Part shown: in pieces, positions 31,392-38,530 of the stretch
How positions within the stretch are numbered: the first letter of the stretch is position 1
Layout of the letters: every line of letters starts with the position of its first letter
NCBI GenBank assembly: GCA_016464795.1
Contig: JAEKNN010000027.1
Coordinates: 1-38,984, forward strand
Direction: 5' to 3'
DNA length: 38,984 nt
From: Candidatus Amunia macphersoniae
GTDB lineage: Bacteria; Chloroflexota; Dormibacteria; Aeolococcales; Aeolococcaceae
The notes under the pieces: model-generated
Databases searched by the model: none
What the model saw: only the letters and a program-made list of their open reading frames with translations
Told to the model about the DNA's origin: nothing
Program-made: the position numbers and the translations under genes

Positions 31392-32234
31392 GTGTCTGGT
31401 CCGCTGATCTCGGTCGAGGAACTGGCCGCGGCGATGGGCCAGAGCCGAGCGCCCATCCTGGTCGACGTGCGCTGGAGCCTCGGTGGTCCTGCGGGGATTC
31501 AGGAGTACCGGCGCGGCCACCTGCCCGGTGCGCGGTTCGTCGACCTGGACACCGACCTGGCCGGCACACCGGGCGGCGGACGCGGGCGCCACCCGCTGCC
31601 CGACGCCCGTTGGTTCCAGGCTGCCATGCGCGAGGCCGGCGTCTGCGCGCGGAGGCCTGTCGTCGTGTATGACGCGGCCGGCGGCCTGAGTGCCGCCCGC
31701 GCCTGGTGGCTGCTGCGGTACTTCAGGCATCCCGATGTCCGCCTGCTCGACGGCGGCTACGCGGCGTGGACCGGGTATGGCCTGCCGACGGAGGTGGGGG
31801 AGCTTCCCCTCAGGCCCGGTGACTTCAGCGCCACTCCCGGCGCCATGCCTCTCCTCGACGCCCACTCCGCGGCCCGGCTGGCCCGCGACGGTGTCCTCCT
31901 CGACGCCCGCGCGGCCGAGCGCTACCGCGGAGAGGTCGAGCCCATCGACCCGGTTGCCGGCCACATCCCCGGAGCGCGCAGTGCGCCCACCACTGCAAGC
32001 CTCGGGAGTGACGGTCGCTTCCTCCCCGGCGACGAGCTTCGCGAGCACTTCGTTGCCGCCGGCGTCGAGCCCGGGTCGACAGTGGGCGCGTACTGCGGAT
32101 CTGGCGTGACCGCCGCCCACGAGGTGCTCGCTCTGGAGCTCGCCGGCGTGGCAGGGGCTCTCTACCCGGGCTCCTGGAGCGAATGGGTCAGCGATCCGGA
32201 ACGGCCGGTGGCGACCGGGCCGGAGCCGGGCTGA
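31392..32234 (+). CDS. Two-domain sulfurtransferase (rhodanese family)
   Basis: 280 residues with tandem rhodanese domains. The first (about 8-130) has LVDVRW and the CDC25-like HLPGARFVDLD but an inactive loop (VVVYDAAGG, no Cys). The second (about 150-270) has LLDARAAERYRGEVEP, HIPGARSAPT and the active-site loop AYCGSGVTA with the persulfide Cys. It transfers sulfane sulfur from thiosulfate or 3-mercaptopyruvate to cyanide or thiols. The CGSGVTA loop is typical of the thiosulfate/mercaptopyruvate group but does not settle the donor. GTG 31392 has GGGAGGG (31377-31383) eight bases upstream. Confidence 0.92.
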   Translation: MSGPLISVEELAAAMGQSRAPILVDVRWSLGGPAGIQEYRRGHLPGARFVDLDTDLAGTPGGGRGRHPLPDARWFQAAMREAGVCARRPVVVYDAAGGLSAARAWWLLRYFRHPDVRLLDGGYAAWTGYGLPTEVGELPLRPGDFSATPGAMPLLDAHSAARLARDGVLLDARAAERYRGEVEPIDPVAGHIPGARSAPTTASLGSDGRFLPGDELREHFVAAGVEPGSTVGAYCGSGVTAAHEVLALELAGVAGALYPGSWSEWVSDPERPVATGPEPG

Positions 32235-32362
32235 TCGCCACCGACTACCGCCTCACCCCAGCTCGGATGGGAGCACCGGCGCTGCCGCTGGGTGCGGCGC
32301 TGCGAGTGGCCGCCAACCTCGAGGATGAAGAGATCGCGCGGAAGTTGATGCAGCGCAAGTGA
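32183..32362 (+). CDS. Putative small VapB-like antitoxin
   Basis: An open frame of 59 codons from ATG 32183, or 31 codons from ATG 32267. It ends with TGA seven bases before the VapC-like start, the usual layout of antitoxin before toxin. The C-terminal half reads LRVAANLEDEEIARKLMQRK, an acidic then basic helix resembling the toxin-binding tail of VapB-type antitoxins. No complete ribbon-helix-helix or AbrB DNA-binding domain is visible ahead of it. The long form overlaps the sulfurtransferase gene by 52 bases in another frame. It may be a minimal or truncated antitoxin. Confidence 0.45.
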   Translation: MGQRSGTAGGDRAGAGLIATDYRLTPARMGAPALPLGAALRVAANLEDEEIARKLMQRK

Positions 32363-32369
32363 AGCGGCG

Positions 32370-32831
32370 ATGACTGTCGTCGACGCCAACGTCCTTCTGT
32401 ATGCCGTGAACGCGGACGATCCCACCCATGTGCCGGCGCGACGCTGGCTGGAGAGCGCGCTCGGGAGCGCAGAATCGGTCGCCTTCTCCTGGGTGGTGAT
32501 CCTCGCCTTCCTTCGCATGGCCACGAGCTCGCGAGTTTTCGGCACCCCGTTGACCGCCCCCGAGGCGACGGCCTACGTGGAGGAGTGGCTCAGGCAACCG
32601 GCGGCGGTGGTGATCAGCCCGACCTCACGCCACCTCGCCATCCTGAGCGGTCTCCTCGCCCAGACCGGCAGCGCCGGCAACCTGATCACCGACGCCCACC
32701 TGGCCGCGCTGGCCGTCGAACACGGCGCGCGCCTCGCGTCCTTCGACCGCGACTTCCTCCGCTTTGCCCGGCATCCGATTGACCATCCCGAGCGCCCCGA
32801 CCTGAGCCGGCGCAGAGCACCGCTCCTATAA
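32370..32831 (+). CDS. VapC-family PIN-domain toxin (ribonuclease)
   Basis: 153 residues covering a full PIN domain. The first acidic residue is in VVDANVLLYAVN (D5). A conserved Glu-like position falls in the helix around WLESAL/AFLRMATS. The later acidic pair is in NLITDAHLAALAVEHGA and LASFDRDFLRF. VapC toxins cut RNA, usually tRNA or rRNA, using Mg2+. The start ATG 32370 follows a small antitoxin-like frame by seven bases. The residues after about 138 are Arg/Pro-rich and outside the domain. Confidence 0.88.
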   Translation: MTVVDANVLLYAVNADDPTHVPARRWLESALGSAESVAFSWVVILAFLRMATSSRVFGTPLTAPEATAYVEEWLRQPAAVVISPTSRHLAILSGLLAQTGSAGNLITDAHLAALAVEHGARLASFDRDFLRFARHPIDHPERPDLSRRRAPLL

Positions 32832-32893
32832 CGGAGTCACACCGCCCTCCACTGGGCTGACGGCTACACCCGGAGCGTGGTGACGGCCCGCCG

Positions 32894-32912
32894 TGCCCTC
32901 ACCTAGAGGGCA
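32894..32912. terminator. Short hairpin after vapC
   Basis: TGCCCTC (32894-32900) and GAGGGCA (32906-32912) form a seven-base stem with a five-base loop about 60 bases past the vapC stop. There is no U tract, so a terminator role is only possible. Confidence 0.3.
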
Positions 32913-32929
32913 AGCCGGAGAACGGACGA

Positions 32930-33091
32930 GCACGCCGCAAGGCGGGGAGGAGGGCCTCGACGACCGATAGATTCTGCAGACGGCCGAGGAGCGAAGTGCT
33001 CGCCGGTGGCGAGCACGCAGCGACGCCACTGCCGTCGAAGCCTGCCCGAAGCGGTCGTCGAGGCCCTCCTCCCCGCCGCTCACCGGCGTGC
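32930..33091. repeat. Long nested inverted repeat between convergent genes
   Basis: A perfect 25-bp inverted repeat pairs 32941-32965 with 33053-33077. Outside it, GCACGCCG (32930-32937) pairs with CGGCGTGC (33084-33091). Inside, GACGGC (32979-32984) pairs with GCCGTC (33031-33036), and GTGCTCGCC pairs with GGCGAGCAC around a GGT loop at about 32996-33016. All pairings are nested on one axis. It lies between vapC (plus) and the thiolase gene (minus) and encodes no recognisable protein. It could be a structured RNA, a two-way terminator or a non-autonomous mobile element. Confidence 0.75.
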
Positions 33092-33099
33092 ACCACCCG

Positions 33100-34266
33100 T
33101 CAGTTCAGCCGCTCCACGATCATCGCCATGCCCATGCCCCCACCAACGCACATCGTCTCCAGCCCAATCGCCTTGTCCATGGTCCGCAGATCGTTGAGCA
33201 GCGTGCACAGGATGCGCGCGCCGGTCATGCCGAAGGGGTGCCCGAGAGCGATCGCCCCGCCGTTGGGGTTGAAGCGGTCGTCGAACGGATCGATCCCGAT
33301 GCCCCGCGCGGCGGGGATGCACTGCGCGGCGAATGCCTCGTTGAGCTCGACGACGTCGACATCGTCGATACCCATCCCTGCCCGTCCCAGGGCCTGCTTG
33401 CTGGCCTCGATCGGTCCCAGCCCCATGAACTCCGGGTTGAGCGAGCTGAGCCCGGTGCTGATCACCCGCGCCAGCGGAGTGATCCCCAGCTCGTTCGCCC
33501 TGGTGTCACTCATCACCACCACGGCTGCGGCGCCGTCGTTGAGCGGACAGGCGTTGCCCGCGGTGACGGTGCCATCCTCGCGGAACACCGGTGCCAGCGC
33601 GGCCAGCTTCTCCAGCGTGGTGCCGCGACGAGGCCCGTCGTCCGTGGTCATCACCGGAGCACCGTCGGGCAGTGGCACCGGGATGATCTCGCGGTCGAAG
33701 AAGCCGCTGTCCTGGGCGGCGACGGCGCGCTCCTGGCTGCGCAACGCGAACTGGTCCTGCTCCTCGCGGGAGATCTCCTCGCGCCGGGCGACGTTCTCGG
33801 CGGTCTGTCCCATGGCAATGTAGATGTCCGGGTGGGCCTCCGAATTGCCGGGCTGCAACCGCGGGTTCTGGTTCTGGGGGTTGTCGCTGACACCGTTCAC
33901 GAAACGCGAGACACACTCGATGCCCACCGAGAGGAAGGCGTCCCCCTCCCCGGACCTGATGGCGTGCGCCGCCATGCGGGTGGTCTGCAGGGAGCTCGAG
34001 CAGTAGCGGGTGACGGTGGTGCCGGGCACGTCCAGGCCGGCCAGGATGCTCACCGCGCGGCCGAGGTTGAAGCCCTGCTCACCACCGGGGAGACCGCAGC
34101 CACAGATGAGGTCCTCCAGCTCCTGGGGGTCCAGCTCCGGAACCTGCTCGAGCACCTTGGTGACGATGTGGGCGCCCAGATCGTCAGCGCGAACGTTGAC
34201 CAGCGATCCCTTCATGGCCCGGCCGATCGGGGACCTGCCGGCGGCGACGATGACGGCTTCAGGCAT
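33100..34266 (-). CDS. Acetyl-CoA acyltransferase (thiolase, FadA type)
   Basis: 388 residues. The nucleophilic Cys is in VTRYCSSSLQT (about residue 86). The second conserved block is VVELNEAFAAQ, the catalytic His is in GGAIALGHPFGMTGAR, and the second catalytic Cys is in ETMCVGGGMGMA. It cleaves 3-ketoacyl-CoA in beta-oxidation, or condenses acetyl-CoA units in reverse. The sequence looks like the FadA-type degradative group. ATG 34266 has GGAGG about 11 bases upstream; a TTG at 34284 is in frame. It is divergent from the fatty acyl-CoA reductase gene, with a palindrome between them. Confidence 0.94.
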   Translation of the reverse strand: MPEAVIVAAGRSPIGRAMKGSLVNVRADDLGAHIVTKVLEQVPELDPQELEDLICGCGLPGGEQGFNLGRAVSILAGLDVPGTTVTRYCSSSLQTTRMAAHAIRSGEGDAFLSVGIECVSRFVNGVSDNPQNQNPRLQPGNSEAHPDIYIAMGQTAENVARREEISREEQDQFALRSQERAVAAQDSGFFDREIIPVPLPDGAPVMTTDDGPRRGTTLEKLAALAPVFREDGTVTAGNACPLNDGAAAVVVMSDTRANELGITPLARVISTGLSSLNPEFMGLGPIEASKQALGRAGMGIDDVDVVELNEAFAAQCIPAARGIGIDPFDDRFNPNGGAIALGHPFGMTGARILCTLLNDLRTMDKAIGLETMCVGGGMGMAMIVERLN

Positions 34267-34290
34267 GTGGGCAAAGGCCTCCAAGCAAAG

Positions 34291-34306
34291 TTGACGTGGA
34301 TGTCAA
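34291..34306. promoter_or_regulatory. Palindromic operator-like site between thiolase and acyl-CoA reductase
   Basis: TTGACGTGGATGTCAA: seven-base half-sites with one mismatch around GG. It lies 24 bases upstream of the thiolase start, in the divergent control region. The shape suits a TetR-type regulator of lipid genes, but no regulator gene is near. Confidence 0.45.
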
Positions 34307-34399
34307 TTGTGACGCGGTGGGTGGGCGGACCGCTTCGGAGGCTATTCTCGGCGTGGCACGAGGGCCATGTGCGCTTCGTTCACGGGGAGGAGGTCGAGG

Positions 34400-36382
34400 G
34401 TGCGGTACTTCGTCACCGGTGCCACCGGGTTCATCGGACGTCAGTTGCTGCCGCTGCTGCTGGCCCGGAAGGGTGACGTGCACGTCCTCGTTCGTCCCGG
34501 CTCCCGGCACCGCTTCGCAGCCCTGCGCGAGCGTCTCGATCCCGACGGCAGCCGGCTTCAGCCAGTGGTCGGCGACATCGCCGAGCCTGGATTGGGAGTT
34601 GTCGAGCAAGACTGCGACCGGCTGCGCGGGGCCACGGTCTTCCACCTCGCCGCCGTCTACGACCTCACCGCCTCGACCGAGGACACCGAGCGGGCCAACA
34701 TCACCGGCACTCACAACACCGTCGAGTTCGCCGACAGCATCGGCGCCGAGCGGATCCACCATGTGAGCTCGATCGCCGTGGCCGGTCGCTACCAGGGCGT
34801 CTTCACCGAGGAGATGTTCGCTGAGGGCCAGGAGCTCGACCACCCGTACTTCTCCACCAAGTACGAGGCGGAGCGCATCGTGCGGGAGCAAACGCGCATT
34901 CCCTGGCGCGTCTACCGGCCGGGCATGGTCATCGGCTCCGCGCAGACAGGCGAGGCCGATCGCATCGACGGCCCGTACTACGCCTTCAAGCTGATCCAAA
35001 CCCTGCGCAGCCAGTTCCCCCAGTGGGCTCCGTTCGTCGGGCCCGAGGGTGGCCCGCTCAACATCGTCCCTGTCGACTTCGTGGCCCGCGCCATGGACCA
35101 CATCGCCCATCTCGACGGGCTCGACAACCGCGCCTTCCACCTCGTCGATCCCAAGCCGCTCTCGCTGGGCGACACGCTCAACACCTTCTGTCGCGCCGCC
35201 CACGCTCCGGAGTTCGCGCTGCGCTTCGACCGGCGGATGACCAAGATGATCCCCGGCGACACCATGAAGGTGGTGGGCGGCCTCCCCGCCATCCAGCGGG
35301 TGCGCTCCCAGATCCTCGACCGGCTCGGCATCCCCGAGACCGCGCTGGCGTACATGGACTACCCGGCGAGCTTCGACGCAACCCATGCGCAGGCCGCGCT
35401 CGAGGGCAGCGGGATCAGCGTCCCCCGCCTGCACGACTACGCCTGGAAGATCTGGGACCACTGGGAGCGGCACCTCGACCCCGACCTGCCCACCGCGCCG
35501 AACATCCGCCGTGCCGTCGGCGGCAGGGTGGTGGTGATCACCGGTGCCTCGAGCGGCATCGGACGCGCCGTGGCCGCGGCGCTGGCCGGCGCCGGCGCGA
35601 CCATCATCGGGGTGGCCCGCGGCGTCGAGAAGCTCGAGGAGATGAGGGCCGAGGTGGAGGAGCTCGGTGGCACCGTCCATCTCTATCCCACCGACCTCAG
35701 TGACCCCGACGCATGCAGGCGGATGCTCGAGCGCGTCATCGCCGACCATGGGCGCGTCGATGTGCTGATCAACAACGCGGGCCGCTCGATCAGGCGCTCG
35801 GTGATGGATTCGCTGGACCGCTTCCACGATTTCGAGCGCACCATGCAGCTCAACTACTTCGGCGCCATCGCCCTGATCATGGCCGCCCTTCCGGGCATGA
35901 AGGCCCGGGGTGGCGGCCACATCCTCAACATCACCTCGATCGGCGGGCAGACCTACCCTCCCCGCTTTGCCGCCTACGTGGCCAGCAAGGCCGCGCTCGA
36001 CGCGTATTCCCGCTGCCTGGCGTCCGAGGTGGCCGCCGACGGCATCGACATCACCACTGTGCACATGCCCTTGGTGCGCACCCCGATGATCGCCCCCACC
36101 GGCATCTACAAGAGTTTCCCAACCATCAGCCCCGAGGAGGCTGCGGAGATGGTGGTGCAGGCGATGATCACCCGACCGCACGAGGTGTCCACCCGCCTCG
36201 GCAAGTTCGGCGAGCTCACCCATGCGATGCTGCCCGGCCTGCACAACCTGATCATGAGCGCTGCCTATCACATGCTCCCCGACAGCGGCGGCCGACCCAA
36301 GGGGGATGGTCCCAAGGAGGACGCGCCGGTCACCGCGGAGGCCTACGCGCTCGGCATGCTGATGCGCGGCATCCATCTGTAG
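34400..36382 (+). CDS. Two-domain fatty acyl-CoA reductase (alcohol-forming type)
   Basis: 660 residues with two Rossmann reductase domains. The N-terminal extended-SDR half (1-~370) starts RYFVTGATGFIG, with a catalytic YxxxK in HPYFSTKYEAE. The C-terminal classical SDR half starts at about residue 375 with VVVITGASSGIG, followed by INNAGRS and the catalytic YVASK. Size and order match the bacterial fatty acyl-CoA reductases of Marinobacter (about 660 residues) and mycobacterial AcrA1-type proteins, which reduce fatty acyl-CoA to alcohol using NADPH. The assignment is by architecture. GTG 34400 has GGGGAGGAGG (34384-34393) six bases upstream. A lipoprotein gene overlaps its stop. Confidence 0.85.
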   Translation: MRYFVTGATGFIGRQLLPLLLARKGDVHVLVRPGSRHRFAALRERLDPDGSRLQPVVGDIAEPGLGVVEQDCDRLRGATVFHLAAVYDLTASTEDTERANITGTHNTVEFADSIGAERIHHVSSIAVAGRYQGVFTEEMFAEGQELDHPYFSTKYEAERIVREQTRIPWRVYRPGMVIGSAQTGEADRIDGPYYAFKLIQTLRSQFPQWAPFVGPEGGPLNIVPVDFVARAMDHIAHLDGLDNRAFHLVDPKPLSLGDTLNTFCRAAHAPEFALRFDRRMTKMIPGDTMKVVGGLPAIQRVRSQILDRLGIPETALAYMDYPASFDATHAQAALEGSGISVPRLHDYAWKIWDHWERHLDPDLPTAPNIRRAVGGRVVVITGASSGIGRAVAAALAGAGATIIGVARGVEKLEEMRAEVEELGGTVHLYPTDLSDPDACRRMLERVIADHGRVDVLINNAGRSIRRSVMDSLDRFHDFERTMQLNYFGAIALIMAALPGMKARGGGHILNITSIGGQTYPPRFAAYVASKAALDAYSRCLASEVAADGIDITTVHMPLVRTPMIAPTGIYKSFPTISPEEAAEMVVQAMITRPHEVSTRLGKFGELTHAMLPGLHNLIMSAAYHMLPDSGGRPKGDGPKEDAPVTAEAYALGMLMRGIHL

Positions 36383-36387
36383 TGCCG

Positions 36388-37584
36388 ATGTCCCCGAGCC
36401 GTGCACCCGTGGCCCTGATTGCGTCAGCCCTGGCCGTCGCCGCATGCGGGTCGGCCAGCCCGACGCCATCACCGTCCGCGTCGGTCACGCCCACCACCAG
36501 GCCGGCGGCGGGGCCGTTCGCTCTGCTGTTGACCAACCAGAACCGCAGCGGCGCGTCGTACGACGTTCTTCTGATCGACAGCAGTGCAAGGGTCGTCGCC
36601 CGGGTGACCGCCAAGCTGCCCTTGATCAAAGCGCATCAACAGCTTTCGCTCCCGCTGGCCTATGCCTCCTCGAACGGCGCCTACTACCTCGACGGCGACG
36701 CCGCGATCCATCTGCTCGGTGCTGATGGCTCCAAGAGCCTGGTCAAGACGATCCCCCAGGGCGCGTCGTCGCTGCTCGGCTTTGCGATCAGCCCAGACAG
36801 CAAGAGCATCGCCGTCTCGGTGATCACCCAACAGACCGACGACACCAAGACGACCGGCCGCGGATACGTCGAGGACCTGCGCGACAGCGGCGGCCATGCC
36901 GAGATCTTCAACAACACCTCGCAAGACGCTTATCGATGGCCGATCGCGTGGTACGGCGGTGACATCGTCGATGCAGTCGGCAGTGCCCCCTGCCACGGCG
37001 ACTATGGTCAGGCGTCATCAGGCCAACCGAGCGCCGGCATCACCTGCGCCACCTCACTGCATGTGGTCGACTCGGCCAGCCAGAATCGCGTGGCCACGAT
37101 GTGCGAGGCACCGGCGGCCTCGCCAACAGGCACCAACGTGACCTGGTCGCTGAACGGGCTGGTCACCCCCGCCGGTGTGGCCTGCCTCCAGTCGCTGTAC
37201 ATGCCCACCGGCGACAGCTCGCAACCTCCCCCCTCAACCTGCACGGTGGCGGCGGTGGACCTGCGCGGCGGTCATCGCAACTTCCAGTCAGGCCCCTGCC
37301 AGAGCATCCCGGCGGCAGGGTGCTTTCTCTCGCCGGATGGTTCACGCATGGCCTGTACCTCGAGCTCCACCCAGGCGCTCGGCTTCCTGAGCAGCGGTGG
37401 TTCTTTCCACAGCCTCGGCCGCAAGTACACGATTCTGGGCTGGATCGACTCCACCCACCTCATGGTTGGCGTCGACACCACCACTCTGGGAGTGATCAAC
37501 GCCGACACGGGCGCCGAGACCAAGCTGACAGTCACCGCTGCCGACCAGGTGCAGATGCTCGGTGTGGTCGGCGCGGCGCCCTAG
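36388..37584 (+). CDS. Lipoprotein with WD40/propeller-like body, function unknown
   Basis: 398 residues. The signal peptide ends in lipobox AVAAC (Cys about residue 20), followed by a Ser/Pro/Thr linker. The body is all-beta with repeated blade-like units such as LLGFAISPDSKSIAVSV and CFLSPDGSRMACTSS, so a beta-propeller is likely. Eight or more Cys in pairs suggest disulfides outside the cell. No enzyme motif is visible. ATG 36388 is preferred; GTG 36382 overlaps the preceding TAG stop and is also possible. The overlap implies translational coupling to the acyl-CoA reductase. Confidence 0.75.
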   Translation: MSPSRAPVALIASALAVAACGSASPTPSPSASVTPTTRPAAGPFALLLTNQNRSGASYDVLLIDSSARVVARVTAKLPLIKAHQQLSLPLAYASSNGAYYLDGDAAIHLLGADGSKSLVKTIPQGASSLLGFAISPDSKSIAVSVITQQTDDTKTTGRGYVEDLRDSGGHAEIFNNTSQDAYRWPIAWYGGDIVDAVGSAPCHGDYGQASSGQPSAGITCATSLHVVDSASQNRVATMCEAPAASPTGTNVTWSLNGLVTPAGVACLQSLYMPTGDSSQPPPSTCTVAAVDLRGGHRNFQSGPCQSIPAAGCFLSPDGSRMACTSSSTQALGFLSSGGSFHSLGRKYTILGWIDSTHLMVGVDTTTLGVINADTGAETKLTVTAADQVQMLGVVGAAP

Positions 37585-37619
37585 ACGAAGGCAGCGGCAT
37601 CGGCTCCTTTGGGCAGCGT

Positions 37620-38426
37620 TCAGGGATGGCGGTTGACATCGGCGCCGGTGAGCTGGAGCACTCGGGCATGGAGGAGGCCGTTGGTGGAGAGACCGGTGCC
37701 ACCCAGCACACCGTCGCCCGACCGGTCGAGGAAGCGCCCTCCCGACTCCTCCACGATCAGCGAGAGAGCGGCGTAGTCCCACAGGTTGGCACGCGCCGTC
37801 CAGCCGATGTCAGCCGTGCCGCGGGCGACGGAGAGGTGGGACAGCGTGTTGCCCAGGCCACGCGCGTCGCCGCACCGGCTGGCGAGGTCGACGAGGTCGT
37901 CCGCCATCCCTACGCGGGCGAATCCGGACACCGAGGAGTGGGCGATCATGGCTTCGTCGACGGCGTTCACGCGGGAGACGTGCAGAGGCCGCCCGTCGAC
38001 GGTGGCGCCGGCTCCGCGCACCGCCGAATAGCGGTGACCGAAGGCCGGCGTCGAGGCAACGGCAACCATGGTCTCGCCATCACGCTGGAGAGCGATCAGC
38101 GTTCCCCAGGTCTCGTTGCCGCGGACGAAGCTCCTGGTGCCGTCGATGGGATCGATGACCCAGCGCCACTCCCGACGATCGCTGAGGTCGCCGCCAAACT
38201 CCTCGCCAACCACTGTGTGCTCCACCCGCGATTGGGCGACCAGGTCACGGATGGCCAGCTCGATGGCGTGGTCGACCTCGGTCACCGGCGTCAGGTCGGG
38301 CTTGGTGGTCACCACCAGGTCGAGCGCCCTGAACCGTTCCATGGAGATGCTGTCGGCGATGTCGGCCAGCCCATTGGCGAAGGCGAGCTCCTCCTCGAGG
38401 GCGGCGACGGGGAGCTCGGTGGTCAC
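37620..38426 (-). CDS. hisN: Inositol-monophosphatase-family phosphatase (HisN type)
   Basis: 268 residues. The metal-binding motifs are complete: the Glu pair in VVGEEFGG (about 91-98), WVIDPIDGTRSFVRG with the catalytic Asp residues, and WDYAALSLIVEESGG near residue 215. The spacing and the RSFVRG loop resemble the actinobacterial histidinol-phosphatase HisN, which makes histidinol in histidine biosynthesis. Inositol or other sugar phosphates remain possible, as the family is hard to split by eye. GTG 38426 lies seven bases after TAGGCT; the frame extends to 38504 without support. No other his genes are adjacent. Confidence 0.85.
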   Translation of the reverse strand: MTTELPVAALEEELAFANGLADIADSISMERFRALDLVVTTKPDLTPVTEVDHAIELAIRDLVAQSRVEHTVVGEEFGGDLSDRREWRWVIDPIDGTRSFVRGNETWGTLIALQRDGETMVAVASTPAFGHRYSAVRGAGATVDGRPLHVSRVNAVDEAMIAHSSVSGFARVGMADDLVDLASRCGDARGLGNTLSHLSVARGTADIGWTARANLWDYAALSLIVEESGGRFLDRSGDGVLGGTGLSTNGLLHARVLQLTGADVNRHP

Positions 38427-38433
38427 CGCGCAC

Positions 38434-38439
38434 AGCCTA
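38434..38439 (-). promoter_or_regulatory. -10 element of the HisN-type gene
   Basis: TAGGCT on the minus strand, seven bases before GTG 38426. Confidence 0.45.
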
Positions 38440-38530
38440 CCGGCCACCCGGACCCCAGCGGCGCCGTACCCTAGTCGTCGCACCCGGCGTTGCCCTCGTC
38501 GCATCCCGCTTCCACAGGAGTCCCACAGCC

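Noticed and set aside
32930..33091. Integron attC site or CRISPR remnant
   Set aside because: There is no integrase, no cassette array and no repeated spacer pattern; the structure is one long nested palindrome.
34284..34306. TTGACA on the minus strand as a -35 for the thiolase gene
   Set aside because: The -35 is perfect, but 17 bases downstream there is only TGGAGG, the ribosome-binding region, and no -10.
33088..34476. Long plus-strand open frame across the thiolase gene
   Set aside because: The thiolase on the minus strand has all catalytic residues; the plus-strand frame has none and runs through the divergent control region.
34259..36472. Very long antisense open frame across the acyl-CoA reductase gene
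   Set aside because: It is the GC-rich shadow of a well-supported gene; its translation is Gly/His/Asp-rich with no domain. The same holds for the antisense frame over mrfA (23632-25422).
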